From assembly GCA_008921705.1 (NCBI GenBank), contig VFFE01007633.1:1021178-1085177 (forward strand): a DNA stretch of 64,000 nt, read 5' to 3'. The notes under the pieces were generated by a model that saw only the letters and a list, made by a program, of their open reading frames with translations, searched no databases and had not been told where the DNA came from. Below are positions 1 to 12,036 of this stretch, piece after piece. Within the stretch, counting starts at the first letter, position 1; each line of letters begins with the position of its first letter. The position numbers and the translations under genes were made by a program. This DNA comes from Burhinus oedicnemus. Its lineage: Eukaryota > Chordata > Aves > Charadriiformes > Burhinidae.

Positions 1-3000
1 CTTTACAGATTATTTAATAGAGGTTAAGAGAAGTCTTTCTGCTGTCTGCATTCTACACAACTATTCACAAGTCTTCTTGAAACTGTGTGCTTTGTGATCA
101 GCTGCAATTAGACACATCAAGAAATTAATGTAATAAGTCTGTAATACCTTTCAAAGTATACAAGCATCCTTACAAGCATGTCTTAGATTCTAAAGTTATG
201 GGGAGAATATTGAAATGTCATCCACTTACTTAGGTTTTTGGATTTTTTTTTTTATTTAAGTATTTCAGATCTTTTAAATTCAAACAATGGAAGCATAAAA
301 CCAGTTCAAAAATATTCTAACTCATCATACCATATCTGCATATGTTTTTGCTTTCTGTGGGAAAGAAAAAGAATGGCAACCTTATTCTAAGAATGATAAA
401 TTCATGAGTAGAACGTTATCTGTTCTTCATATGATACAATTTTTCACACACTTGCCCTTCATATGGCTGGGTAGAAACAGAATTACTTAATTAGAAAAAG
501 AACGAAAATCCTCATGAAGAACTTGGAAGACTGGTATTCCTTGTTGTTCACCTTTGAAAAGATACATAATAATTTTGTATTTAAAAATGAAAGTGAAAAG
601 AGCAGAATATGCCCATTAAACTTTCATGCAGTAATTTTCCTACACTAGGAAGTGTTTGGGGATGAGATGTCATACTGATTCCATCAAGTGATTTACACTG
701 TGGCACAGGGAACTACTTAGGTACTGAGATGCTAAGTAGGACCCATATGGTATACAGGCCATGTACTGATTCTCTCGTAGAAATTACTTTCATCTCATTG
801 AAAGAGTGGACGAAGTCTGCAATTTGGCTGCTTAAAAGCAAAACAACTAGACATTTCCACACTGTCTCATGTGGGCTTACCCTGAGGGTTCCCTGACAGC
901 TTGGACTATCCCAGTTCCCTCTGCCAAATGTTGTGCCCTGATCATAGAAATCTTGTCTTTAGGCATTTTGGAGTGGACAGGTCATGTCTATGTGGCACTT
1001 CAGCTTGAATGGTCCATAGCATAACAACAATCCCATACTGCTTAACATCCCCAAAACCACAAGCCCCTATAAAATCATCCTTTAGCTTATCTGCACATCG
1101 CACTTCATTGTCATATGGGTAAGTAGACCTGCTTTCTTTCTATGGACTTCTATCCCTCAAATTCTTTAATGAAAAGGACTAGAAAACCCTTTCTGCCTCT
1201 CTAGTTAGCCCAGCTGGCAAGATAAAATGGAAACTCCTCCATAATCCTCCATAGATGCCAGATCAGGTCCCCAGCAGTGCTATTTCTTGACATCTGGCCT
1301 GACTGTTGCTAGCAAAGTTCTCTAAGCTTGCCAGAACTTGCTAAACAGAGTGGTACCTATGGAAGTGAAAATAGCAAACATATACACTCTCACTAGTACC
1401 TAGAGATGCCCAATACACTCCAGAGTTGTCCAGATCTGACCTCAGCAACATCTGCAGTCTAAGGTCAAATTTGTGTATCTGGATGAGTTGGACATACTCA
1501 TTCATTATCTCCTTGGGAAGAAGCTCTTACCACAATGCTATATAACTATTGTGTACACCAAGGACATATGGGCCCTATGGCCTGTGTCAGTGAGCAATGT
1601 CTTCTCAGTAGTCCACAACCTGGGCTGCAGATGAAAGGGTTCAAACAAGAATGAGCACGAGGAGTTGCAGGGCAAGTGCTGGTGGGGTCGGCAAGACATC
1701 TCACTGCAGCCGCTTCTCTGGCATGTGTTAATAGTTTACTCTGAATAATCATCAATTTTCCTACTGTGAAGATTTCTTGAAATCTTTTTTGAAGCTGCAA
1801 TTATACTACTTTTGAAGAGTTACCATATCTTTTGCAGAATGTTGCATTTATAGTGATGTTTTTACAGTATTTGTTTTTAGAACAGAAAACAAACAGCTTA
1901 ACTGATTAGGTGTTAAGAGTTCCCAAGTACGCTTTATTTGAAGTGATTAGGGCAGATCCTGCACTCACCTCTGTTTTCATTCATCCAGATTTGTACCTAG
2001 CTTGTTAAAGAAATTGCTTTAGCAATTTGACATAAAAAACCTGAACTTAGAGTTTAGTACAGGTACAAAATTCAGATACAGGTGATGATTCAGGAGATAA
2101 AATTCTCACAAACTCAAACGATACTGTCACTTTCTAGCTGAGAAATGCATGGGAAATGTATTGTTTCAGTAACAGCCCTGTCCTATAGTAGCCCCGTCTC
2201 TATCACAAAAACTATGACAAAAGTTACCAAGTCCATGCCTTTTGGTGTTACTATCTTTTTTTTAGATCAGTATGAAGGCAATCAGAATCTAGCTATATCA
2301 TTAGGAAGTGAAAAATTACACTGAAATCCAAAGGACCTTAATAGCTTATGTGATTCTCGTATGTAAATTATGCTAAATTAACCTCCAGAGTATAACTTCT
2401 CTTCTAACAAGAAGCTTTATATATTAAAAAGAGGGCACAGAAATAAATATGATTATAAGACAGTGTAAGTTTTTCAGTGTATAACCTGCACAGGAAAAGA
2501 ACCTTCAAGGTGACTTAAATCTTTCATATTGACAGTATCAAATACCATTAGGATTTATTCATAGTATTTATAGAGGATGACATAATTCCTAAGAACTGAA
2601 AAAAAGCTTTAAGAATTTCTTAGGCCAACAGACATTGTGCTTCCTCTGGTTGGTTCAGTCATAACTACTGTAGTCTTTCCATACTAAAAATAGAATCATA
2701 CAATAAACTTCTGGAAAAATTAGTACAAAATTCAAAATTTATCATGAAAACATAGCTGGATGTACTCAGGATTTAATCAGGATTTCAGTGGTCAAATGAG
2801 TACACTAGTTACTGCTTGCTGATATAAGTAAACAGAAATACTAGTAAAGAGATAGTATGTGGTTTGACCATACAGGCAAGGGTCGCCCATGGTACCTAGG
2901 GAACTGTGGCAGTAAGCAATGTTCAGAATGCTCCAACACGTAACCCAGGAAGGTACCAAACCAGGCTGTTAGCCATGTGCTGTGGTTGGTGTGGACAGCA

Positions 3001-5642
3001 CTTATCTGTTTACAGAGTCATGAACCAGGATTTCCTTCCCATTGATCATGAATCTCAGCTTCCTCATTATAACATGTAAGTGTCATCTCCCAATCTGAAG
3101 GAATAAACGCAACAAAGGACATTTGTATACCCACCTCCATGAGTTCTAAAACAGAGAAAAATAAAAGTTCATCGCTGATCTAATTATTTGAATGATGTTA
3201 AAAGACAGCTGACCTTTTAAGAGAGTTTGGGTAACTGATACCTCTATGTGTTTGCTCTAGTTCTGATAGTGCCTTATGTTCACCTTTTTTACTAAATCTT
3301 GGCATTGTTCATTATGTAATTTTTTTCTTCGATCATTTCCTATAACTATTTTTTTATTATTTTTAATTACAATAAATTACAATAAATATAATATAGAATT
3401 ACACTGCCATAAACATAAGGAAATCACAATCAGTGAAACACCCCCATGGCAGACTAAAGTGTTCTGCATCTGACCTTATAAATTTCCGTATAGTTACTTA
3501 TGTATTCAGAAGTTAAATATTTATTCTGCAAGACAGACAGCAAAGGTAAACTGTAGTACTGCAAATGCTGAGGGGCATATGAGTATCACTCAGGTCACAT
3601 GAGTATTTCAACTCTCTTCTCTCAAAAAAACCTGTGTAATCCAAATGACTTCAATGCTTTCCAAATACAACTGCTTATATCAAGAAATTAATGTAGAGAT
3701 GAGCTACTTTTAAACTGTGATAATACTGTATTACCTGTTACATATTAAAAAGACCATCACAGTCTGTCTTGTTATTGTACAAACTTATTTCCAAGCTCAC
3801 TGGCATTCTGTTTTTTTGGTGGTTTTGGTCGGTTGGTTGGTCGGTTTGTTGTTGTTGTTGCTTTTGGTTTTTTAGCTCATGATTTGTTTTATTTACATTG
3901 CATTAGGAACATATCTTTTTTGAATTCATGAAGTTCATTTCACTAACATAGATGAATTAATGAAAAAAATTGAACTTTAAAGCTACGTATGGTCAAGCAG
4001 GATAACTACTTTGTTAAAAATGGAGTTCTAACTTCAAATACATTCATCGTTAAAATCGTGAACTATTAGAAATGAACCTTGAGATAGTGCAGTGTTAGCT
4101 TCTTGCAGTAAACAGACACATTAAAAAAATTCTCTATTTCATTAACTTAGCACACCAATGCATATAATACCTATTCATGTTGCTACTCGACATATATTGA
4201 AATATTTATGGATATTATTTATAAAGTAAGATCACTAATAAATCAGCATTATGTCTTAATTTATGTCTTTACCATCCAGCATAGTGCGAACACAAAAATA
4301 ACAGACAGAAATAATATGACACATTTTGTGAGAACTGCTTCAAAATAGGCCTGCTGGTATTTTGAGCCAATGATGCCACAAAAGAAAGTAAATAGCTGAT
4401 AATGAAAAGTAGCAATGAATGAGGAGAAAGTCTTCAGAACACAGGAAGAAGGAAATGATATCTCTTTCTCCTTCCCTCCTGCAGAATATTCCTGTTTTAA
4501 ATTATTTGGAACATTTTGTCTTCTGCTGCTTAATAAGTCTGCCCTGAGGAAATTAATAAAGATTTTAATATGAACTGTGCATTTTATTTGGACTTCTCTG
4601 GGAAGTAAATATGTTTAATGGAGGAATAATATTTTTAAGAAAATCAGATGGAATGCACTGTAAAATATCAACCTTTACATTAAATGGTCTTAGTAATGAA
4701 GTGACAACAGCACATTGAACTTAAAAAAGTCTAAACTCAGCCCTAAGTCAGAATCATTATCTGATTTATTTCAGTATCTATTTACATTTACGTCCTGCAC
4801 TTTTTCCTGAGTTTGCTAAAAGTGTTAAATACTATGGGGATTTTGCACCTGTCCATCATAAAGTGGGACCAAGACTATATTCTTCAGAGATCACTGAAAA
4901 GTCAATAGATATTAAGAACTATAAGAATTTCTGACCTTGACTACATTCATTTCAGAAACTCCATTTAACTTCTTTTAAACGGGTCTGCTTTATTGTGAAA
5001 TAAAAGTTGAGGTGAAAGGTTCTTTATCACATTTCCAGTGCCTGGATCCATCCAGCCCTTCTTCTATTACCTCTTTTCTACCATTTCTCAGTGAATTTAG
5101 TGTTCATTAAAGCACAAGACTAACAGCACTGACCGAGCTAAACAGAGTATCCAGGCTGTGCAAGTTTCTTACTCCAACTCTACTGATTCACCCTTTTCTC
5201 TTGACTTACAAACTACCTTGTTATTCTAGTCCTTGGCCTCTCTTGTGCAGAGACTGCCAATCATATCACATTTGCAGTGTTTTTTATAAGCTGTGAAAAA
5301 AATCAAGACGAAGGTGAGACTACCCAAGTAATTTTTGCTGCTAGGTCTCCTGCGCAGAAAGAGAAATTTTTTTAATTGGCTCCACACACTTGGGAAATGA
5401 TAACAAGTTCCTGTGATTCTTTCATTCAAATTGCAGATTTCTTCTATATGTCATTTTTCTCTCCCCCCCAAAAAATATTTCATTCTTAAAAGTATCTTTC
5501 AAAGGAAATACAGACCTTTTATGACATTTCCTTCTTTTTCTGGGGCTTTCAAGACACCTGAATTGTTCAATAGCAATTAAAACAGCTATGCTTAATTCTC
5601 TAAGCTTCCAGTCAGGAGCATGCCGATAGCATGTTTGTGCAA
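1..5642. other. AT-rich non-coding DNA, no gene seen
   Basis: Stop codons are dense in all frames and the short open frames have no recognisable protein content. I see no CR1 or LTR terminus here. A somewhat less AT-rich stretch at about 840-1740 could be a very old decayed repeat, but I cannot name it. The only clear internal structure is a T/G-rich simple tract listed separately. It is probably intergenic or intronic. Confidence 0.6.
3811..3873. repeat. T/G-rich low-complexity tract with (GTT)n
   Basis: About 60 bases made almost only of T and G, including GGTT-type units and a short run of GTT triplets. It is simple-sequence DNA with no sign of a gene. Confidence 0.85.
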
Positions 5643-5658
5643 ATTTGCATAATATGCA
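5643..5658. repeat. Left target site duplication of composite CR1
   Basis: The 16-mer ATTTGCATAATATGCA occurs here and again at 6543-6558, exactly at the two outer edges of the CR1 material. The bases beyond differ on both sides (A/T here, G/C on the right). The leading ATT of the right copy could also belong to the CR1 tail, so the unambiguous duplication is about 13 bp. The motif holds TGCAT/ATGCA inverted arms around AAT. Confidence 0.85.
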
Positions 5659-5738
5659 TATCACGGAATCGCGGAATTTTCAGAGTTGGAAGGGACCTCT
5701 AGAGATCATCTAGTCCAACTCCCCTGCTGACGCAGGGG
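5659..5738 (-). mobile_element. Inverted CR1 3' terminus (left end of composite insertion)
   Basis: Read on the minus strand, this is the last ~80 bp of a CR1: GTTGGACTAGATGATCTCTA, GGTCCCTTCCAACTCTGAAA, then degenerate octamers ending in TCCGTGATA. It matches the 3' end of the CR1 at 38.9-39.0 kb almost base for base, and differs from the 3' end of the plus-strand CR1 it adjoins (GATCTCCAGAGG and CCAACCCCTG there). So a different CR1 subfamily's 3' end is joined head to head with the neighbouring element. The junction lies near 5738, where a few G residues are shared. See the finding for possible mechanisms. Confidence 0.9.
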
Positions 5739-6542
5739 ACTATGCCAACTAGGGAGCTGGGCAGAGAGAAACCTCATGAAGTTCAACAAGGGCAAGTGTA
5801 AGGTACTGCACCTGGGGAGGAATAACCCCATGCACCAGTACAGGTTAGGGGCTGACCTGCTGGAAAGCAGCTCAGTGGAAAGGGACCTGGGAGTCCTGGT
5901 GGACAACAGGATGACCATGAGCCAGCAATGCGCCCTTGTGGCCAAGAAGGCCAATGGCATGCTGGGGTGCATCAAGAGGTGTGTGGCAAGCAGGTCGCGG
6001 GAGGTTATCCTCTCCCTCTACTCTGCCCTGGTGAGGCCACATCTGGAGTCCTGTGTCCAGTTCTGGGCTCCCCAGTTCAAGAAGGACAAGGAACTGCTGG
6101 AGAGGGTTACAAAGATGATTAGGGGACTGGAACATCTTTCCTATGAGAAAAGGCTGAGGGACTTGGGTCTTTTTAGTCTGGAGAAGAGAAGGCTGAGGGG
6201 GGATCTCATCAACGCCTGTAAATACTTAAAGAGAGGGTGCCGGAAGGATGGGACCAGTCTTTTCTCAGTGGTGCCCAGTGACAGGACAAGAGGTAATGGG
6301 CACAAACTTGAACAGAGGAAGTTCCATCTAAACATGAGAAGGAACTTCTTTCCTTTGAGGGTGGCAGAGCACTGGAAGAGGCTGCCCAGAGAGGTGGTGG
6401 GGTCTCCGACTCTGGAGACATTCAAAACCTGCCTGGATGCCACCCTGTGCAACCTGCTGTAGGTGACCCTGCTCTGGCAGGGGGGTTGGACTAGATGATC
6501 TCCAGAGGTCCCTTCCAACCCCTGTGATTCTGTGATTCTGTG
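5739..6542 (+). mobile_element. CR1 LINE, 5'-truncated, plus strand
   Basis: This 5'-truncated CR1 carries the last part of ORF2 and the 3' UTR. The 3' end shows the diagnostic GGTTGGACTAGATGATCTCC and GGTCCCTTCCAACCCCTGTG, followed by ATTCTGTG octamers ending at the right TSD. The endonuclease and RT domains are missing. Together with the inverted 80 bp on its left it forms a single insertion between 16-bp direct repeats. The reading frame is still open, which suggests a fairly young copy. Confidence 0.95.
5776..6462 (+). pseudogene. CR1 ORF2 C-terminal fragment (post-RT region)
   Basis: An open frame of 228 codons corresponds to the C-terminal region of CR1 ORF2, after the RT palm. Recognisable blocks in order: [20 protein letters not shown] near residues 5-24, [76 protein letters not shown], then the terminal [26 protein letters not shown] tail ending in TAG. 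Compared with the copy at 38.3 kb, four codons are missing after LLERV (a 12-nt in-frame deletion). There is no catalytic RT motif and no promoter, so it is a dead fragment although the frame is open. The ATG is an internal methionine, not a true start. Confidence 0.92.
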
Positions 6543-6558
6543 ATTTGCATAATATGCA
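6543..6558. repeat. Right target site duplication of composite CR1
   Basis: Second copy of ATTTGCATAATATGCA, directly after the last CR1 octamer. It pairs with 5643-5658 and marks 5659-6542 as one insertion event. Confidence 0.85.
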
Positions 6559-7224
6559 CACTGCACAAAATGTTCCTTTTTTAAAAATGTAACAACAGGA
6601 ATGGATTTACCTAAGGTAAGGAAGGACAGATGCCATAGAACAGTAAAATCTGCTATCCATCTCACTCTGCCCATCTAGCTAAGTACTGCATGATAGGGTT
6701 GTATTCTTGAAGCCACCCCACCCAAAACTCCCATGACAAGGGCTGTTTTCATCTCTCATTAGCTGGCTGCAGTGCTGACAACCAGTGTTTCCAGCCCAGA
6801 GCACAGTTTAGTCTTATCTTGGTCTCTTCTACCTACTAAGCCAGATTCAGGAAACTAGGCACCTCCCTTTGTCTGCAACCCACCCAAGAAAGCATGTGTC
6901 CTAAGGCATAGGAAAGGTTATCTGGGTCACTTGATAAATTCTAGTAGGCTCTCCCACTCATATCAGGATCATATCCATCAATACACACTTACTGGCACAA
7001 TTCCTCTTTGGAAGGCAGCTGAGCTGTAGTGCCCCAAGGAATGTTCAGCCAGCCCTAGATTTCAGAATTCAGATGACAAGAATGAAAACAAATGAAACAA
7101 CTAAGCTCTTTGGATAATGTTTGTCAGGTTAGCTCAAAAAGTTTGCATCTAATGCTATCCTAGCAAATTGATGTCCCTATAACAAGACCATTCAGAGAAT
7201 TCTTTCTTGCACATACTTAACTGT
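6559..7224. other. Non-coding spacer, nothing recognised
   Basis: Unique sequence between two CR1 copies. I see no repeat terminus, RNA gene or convincing open frame. Confidence 0.6.
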
Positions 7225-7229
7225 AACTA
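7225..7229. repeat. Candidate 5-bp TSD (AACTA), left
   Basis: AACTA lies immediately before the first CR1-like base and again at 8305-8309 immediately after the CR1 tail. It is short, so chance is possible, but the position at both ends is right. Confidence 0.5.
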
Positions 7230-7764
7230 TGAAGTACGGGCTGAATAAAGAGACAGTGACGTGGACTAAAAAGTGGCTCACTAGCTGGGCTCAGAGGGTG
7301 GTGATCAGCCTTGCAAACTCTAGTTGGAGGCCAGTGACTGGCAGGGTACCCATGAGGTCAATACTGGGTCCAGTTCTGTTTAATATCTTCATTAAGGACC
7401 TGGATAATGGGGCAGAGTCTGCCTGCAGCAAGCTTGCAGATGACACTAAACTAGGAGGAATGGCTGATATGCCAGAGGGTCATACTGCCATCCACAGGGA
7501 CCTCAACAGGCTCGAGCAATGGACTGACAGAACTTCATGAAGCTCAGCAAGGACATGTGCAAAGTCTTGCACCTGGGGAGGAACAACCCCATGCACCAGT
7601 ACATGCTGGGGACCACTCAGATGGAAAGCTGCTTGGTAGAAAAGGACCTGGGGGTCCTGGCAGACACCAGGTTGATAATGAGCGGGCAATGTGCCCTTGC
7701 AGAAAAGAAGGTGAATGGTAGGCTGGGCTACATCAGGAGGAGTATTACTAGCAGGTTAAAGTAG
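7230..7764 (+). pseudogene. CR1 ORF2 fragment: RT palm and downstream region, frameshifted
   Basis: The first frame (to 7540) encodes the RT palm: AQRVVIS, then [15 protein letters not shown] and SKLADDTKLGG. LADD is this copy's form of the F/YADD catalytic motif, with the first residue changed. That frame stops after LEQWTDRTS at 7540, because one base is missing before the next block. The following frame (7537-7764) continues with [37 protein letters not shown] and KKVNGRLGYIRRS, then a stop. No product is expected. Confidence 0.9.
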
Positions 7765-8304
7765 GTGATTCTTCCCTTTTATTCGGCACTGCGAGGCTAC
7801 ACATGGAGTGCTGGGTCCAGTTCTGGGCTCTCCCATACAAGAGAGACATGGACATACTGGAGAGAGTCCAGCAAAGAGCCACTAAGATGATGAAGAGACT
7901 AGAGCATGTCTGTCACGAGAAAAGCCTGAAAGAGCTGGGACTGTTCATTCTGTAGAAAAGAGGGCTCATGGGGATGTTATCAATGTATATAAATACCTGA
8001 AGGGAGGGTGCAAAGACGACACAGTCAGGCTCTTTTCAGTGGTTCCCAGAAACAGGACCAGAGGCTGTTGGCACAAACTGAAGTACAAGAGGTGCCATCT
8101 GAACATCAGGAAACACTTTTTACTGTGGGGGTGACTGAGCACTGGCACACGTTGCCCAGAGAGGTCATGGAGTCTCCATCCTTGGAGATATTAAAAATCC
8201 CTCTAGACATGGTCCTGGACAACTGGCTCTAGGTGACCCTGCTTGACCATGGGGGTTGAACCAGATGACCTCCAGAGGTCCCTTTCAACCTCAACCACTC
8301 CGTG
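7230..8304 (+). mobile_element. CR1 LINE, 5'-truncated, with partial RT, plus strand
   Basis: This CR1 starts inside the RT domain and runs to a 3' end with GACCTCCAGAGGTCCCTTTC and a decayed octamer tail ending CACTCCGTG. It is clearly older than the 5.7-kb and 38.3-kb copies: it has several stops (for example after the SRLK block near 7764, and a TAG at about 7950) and frameshifts. Its closest relative in the window is the copy at 57.0-58.4 kb. The two share long nearly identical stretches and a 1-nt deletion in ORF2 (see finding). Confidence 0.95.
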
Positions 8305-8309
8305 AACTA
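8305..8309. repeat. Candidate 5-bp TSD (AACTA), right
   Basis: Partner of 7225-7229, directly after the CR1 3' tail. Confidence 0.5.
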
Positions 8310-11300
8310 ATGTGTACTAAAAGTATATTGTACTAAATAATTGTTATTTTCTAAATTGTTGTAGTTTGTGAGCGATAATGGTGAAGAAAAGGAAAAGAAA
8401 ACCAGGAAGCTAGTCTGTACTATTTTTTCCTGTTTTCAATTACACTTTTCAGTAACGTGCATAGCTTGCAAAGGCACAGCAACAATTCCGGTTCCACTTA
8501 TCAGATAAATTTAAAATGCGTTTCTGCTAGAAGTAGATTCCAAACTGTAGAATTATCTGGCAGTATCTGCCTCATCCTATAGAGCTGCAGCTTGAAGAGT
8601 CAAAGACCCTGTCTTTGTGCTAAAGAGAGCTTTATAAGGCTTGGTGAGAACTGTGCTGATTTTATTTAATTCTGGAACACAAAACTTTCTGAAACCTAAA
8701 CTCTGAACCTGCATAAGGAGGTTCCAAAGTTTCCTCAAGCAGGAATTTTCAGCAAACCCTTCCCCATCAACTATAAGCCACTCTACCCTGTCAAAAAATG
8801 GTTTCAGTACAACAGTAGTAGATCATTACTGGTGACTCCATAGTGCAGGTAGGAGGCAGTGGGAAGAGTACTTGTGTAGGCATACCTCCCACATGATTCA
8901 CCCTGCAACATTTGATTTTTTTGCTCTCAAGTCTGGCTCAAAGAAGAAAGAAGTTACAGGGAAGAGACAGGGATTAAAAAAAAAAAAAACCTCTGTGGTA
9001 TTATACAATGAATGTATTAAGAACTGATGAATAGCTGTATAGGAGATATTTGACTGAAAGGATCCACACATCTAGAAGGATGTGTGACCAATAGCAGATA
9101 TCTAGGAAAGGTATAAAACCAGAGAAAACAAGTAGTAACACTTCCTCAGTACGTAACACTTTCTCAACCGCAGTAACTTGTAGTTCAGAAGCTTCGTGAA
9201 CCAAAGACCCTAACTGATTTCTCTTCCATTAATTTTAACTGTCTTCCTATAAGCTTATGTAAATTTTTAGCATCCGTTAACTTAGGTTAACTATGCACTG
9301 TAAGCAGAACAATCTTTTTGTGTGTTATGAACCTCCCTCTCACTTGTGAGTCTGGTCTGTGTTCCCTAAGTATTTCTATTAAAACAGATGATTTTACTAG
9401 ATCGGACATTCCCTATATATCTTTTTCTTGCTAGTTACAATTTATGGATATTCCTCTGATATTCCCTATTTTGTTGACTTATGTTTCTGACTGAAGCATG
9501 CTAGTCTACCTAGCTGGTTTTTTGTCTTAGAAGCCAGCTCCATACTTTTGATAGACCTTATTTCCTACAGTTTTAGTAGTACCCATTTTTGAGATTAATA
9601 TGTAGACTCTATGTGTGACCAAGCAAATGAGGTTGGAAAAACTCCAAAATACCCAGAAGTCAGGCAATATTATTTTCCAGAATTGCTCAGCAGCTACTTG
9701 CAAAACTATCAGAAATTTGTAATTTAAATAATGTTGGAAGAATTAAAAACATGCACACCAGATGCCTGCCTGAGTCATTTCTTCATGTAGATTTGTATAT
9801 AACGCCAACTGTGAAAGACCTGAGTTGGGCACCATGTCTGCTACTGAGATACAAACTAATGATAAAAATGCAGTAATTCATAATGATCCTTTGAATCATA
9901 TGGAAATAAGTGGTTTGGGTAAAGAGTCCTTAAACAAAGAAGATACTCGAGGCAACCATTAGAAACTAAGGATTATTATTACTCTCTTTTCACTAGTTTG
10001 TCAATCAGCTTCAGAAGGTCAGAAAAAAGCCCAACTAAAACTGCCATTAATGAAAGTGAGTCAACAAAACAGTACACTGGCATCTGGTATTTGAGTTGGA
10101 GATTCGTGCTCTTGAGTTAGTGTTACAAGTCTGCCAGTATCTGACTTCCCTTATGTTTGTACTGTGCTCAGGTCCCCTGCTGATTTATAACTCATTAGTT
10201 CAAAATTGTAGTGGTTTAAACTTACTTAGGCTCATTGCCAGGACTTTTGAGGTTCAGCCATCACTATCTTAAATTACAAGTGAAGTGAGTTCTTTGTGGA
10301 TGCATGGTCATATTACTTATCTATCACATTTCTATCACATAGTACAGAAACATTTGTAATAACTGACAGTTCTTCTATTAAAAGGGCTACAATTGGAACA
10401 CAAACAAATATATTCCCAGTCAAGAATGAGGGATGCCGGCAGAGCTATTTAAGTAATGCTTGCATGATTGGAGGATGCAAATAAAGCTACTGGAGCCATT
10501 ACTAATGACTGAAACACTTCAAGAAAATGTTAGGTACAGATTAAAATGTGTTTGAAGCTAACCAAATTTGCCTCATGTGCTTTATTTATATTAGTACATA
10601 AATCACATAAAAGTTCTGTGAATAACCTGAAAATTAAGAAGCTCCTTCCAGTCTCCTTAGATGTGTTTAAAATATCATGAGAATTTAGTAAGAGAAGCAA
10701 AATAACACAATGAGCTCAATGTCTCTCCTGTCTCCCCCATTGACTTGCCTCCAAACAAAATCAAATAACATCTGCCAAATGCCAGCCTGTTCAGCTTACT
10801 AATGAGTTTAAAAATTCAGAGTATGACCGTTGCTCAGCAACTGATAAAGAATACCAGTCACATGGCGCTATAGTTAATATACAAGAGACCTTTACCCCTC
10901 AGTTTCTAAAATCCTAGGAAAAACAGATTATTGGAAACCCTATTTTTCCAAGGGAATTTACTTGCTGCTGCTTCAGTATTGTGCTGTAATTTGTTCTAAT
11001 GCTCATGAACACCAGTATTCACGTGACTGAAAGGGTGCTTAAGTTTTTCAATCACATATCTTTTAGTTCATGCATTTGCATGGTGGTGGAATTCTATTCA
11101 ATTCAGTTGTTTGCTGACCATTTCAATAGATAACCAGAGCCAAAAGCTGAAAGTGCTTTAAGCCTCAAGAACGTGCCAGTGAATTTGGCTGACAGGCTGT
11201 TAAGCTAAAACTAAATTGAAAACTATAATCAGAACTGGAAGAGAGGGATCAGAGGACTTAGAATCCATGGTTTGTGCAGTAGAGATGTAATCAATCTCAG

Positions 11301-11839
11301 AGAGGAAAAGACAGGAGGGTAACAGTCACCCTGTCAAGACCATTTCCCCATCTCAGCTGGTCTGCTGGAAAACCTGAAATTGACCATTAATCAATCCGTC
11401 AATCAATCAGGCAGTAATCATCAGTGACAGGAGGTTATAACGGGAAAAATTTAAACAAAGAGACACAATAGCATGTTATTCCACCTGACACATGAAAGAA
11501 AGACTGCAGTTATGGAAATGCTCTGTGCCAGACGAGGCTAACGTGTCGAAGTTGCATAATTAACTATATTGCTCTTTCTCCAATAGCGTTTATGCAGGAG
11601 TTAAAATACATTGCTATTGCTAACATCATTAAGTGTCAATATTTCTACCTTAAGGTACTTAGACACAATATTAATGCAAATGCAGAACAAGGCTATGAAG
11701 TCCAGGGTTGTATTTAATTTCCGAAAGAGACAATGTTTAAAAAAGAGAAAGTTCATCAAAAAGAAGCTGAAAGGGGCAACCTGGAGAACTAAATCTTTCC
11801 TGACAGCATGGAGTTTTCATAAAGAAACCACACTGGAAA
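8310..11839. other. AT-rich non-coding DNA, no gene seen
   Basis: There are no repeat termini I can name. It contains a 14-A run at 8976-8989 and a short patch of ATCAATC-like units at about 11388-11410. The open frames are short and without recognisable domains. Confidence 0.6.
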
Positions 11840-11992
11840 CATAGTGCCAACGCACACCACCTCTTTAGAACAGACTGAAAAGTCACAAAAGGACTGAAAA
11901 GCCTGGCTAACTAGCAGGGTAAAGGAGGTTATTAGAAGCAGGAAGGCGTTTCAAAAAAGCTGAAGCTGAGTTTAAATGAAGAAAATAACTCT

Positions 11993-11997
11993 GGCAG
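11993..11997. repeat. 5-bp TSD (GGCAG), left side of nested CR1 scrap
   Basis: GGCAG appears here and at 12037-12041. Removing one copy plus the 39 bp between them restores a continuous ancient-LINE sequence, CTCTGGCAG followed by ACCAAAAAATAAATTTGAG, which fits the old CR1 type at this position. Confidence 0.7.
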
Positions 11998-12036
11998 GTC
12001 ACGGAATCACAGAATCATGGAATTTTCAGAGTTGAA
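11998..12036 (-). mobile_element. 39-bp CR1 3'-end insertion nested in ancient LINE
   Basis: On the minus strand this is only the last ~39 bases of a CR1: CAACTCTGAAAATTCCATGA followed by the octamers TTCTGTGA and TTCCGTGA. The AACTCTGAAA tail groups it with the CR1 at 38.3 kb and the inverted end at 5.66 kb. It is far shorter than usual 5'-truncated copies. The flanking GGCAG repeats indicate a real retrotransposition event rather than a remnant of a longer element. Confidence 0.85.

Noticed and set aside
840..1740. Less AT-rich block that might be an old retroviral or LINE remnant
   Set aside because: No ordered conserved blocks, termini or TSD could be found, so it was left as unassigned unique DNA.
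2680..2700. AGAATCATACAATA, resembling a CR1 tail octamer
   Set aside because: No GGTCCCTTCC-type 3' UTR next to it on either strand; too short to call.
6141..6674. 177-codon minus-strand open frame over the CR1 at 5.7-6.5 kb
   Set aside because: It is the antisense shadow of the CR1 ORF2 fragment; similar antisense frames occur over the other CR1 copies.
10205..10240. GTAGTGGTTTAAACTTAC as the start of another TGTCGTGGTTTAACC-type LTR
   Set aside because: Similarity stops after a few bases and no CA end or TSD was found.
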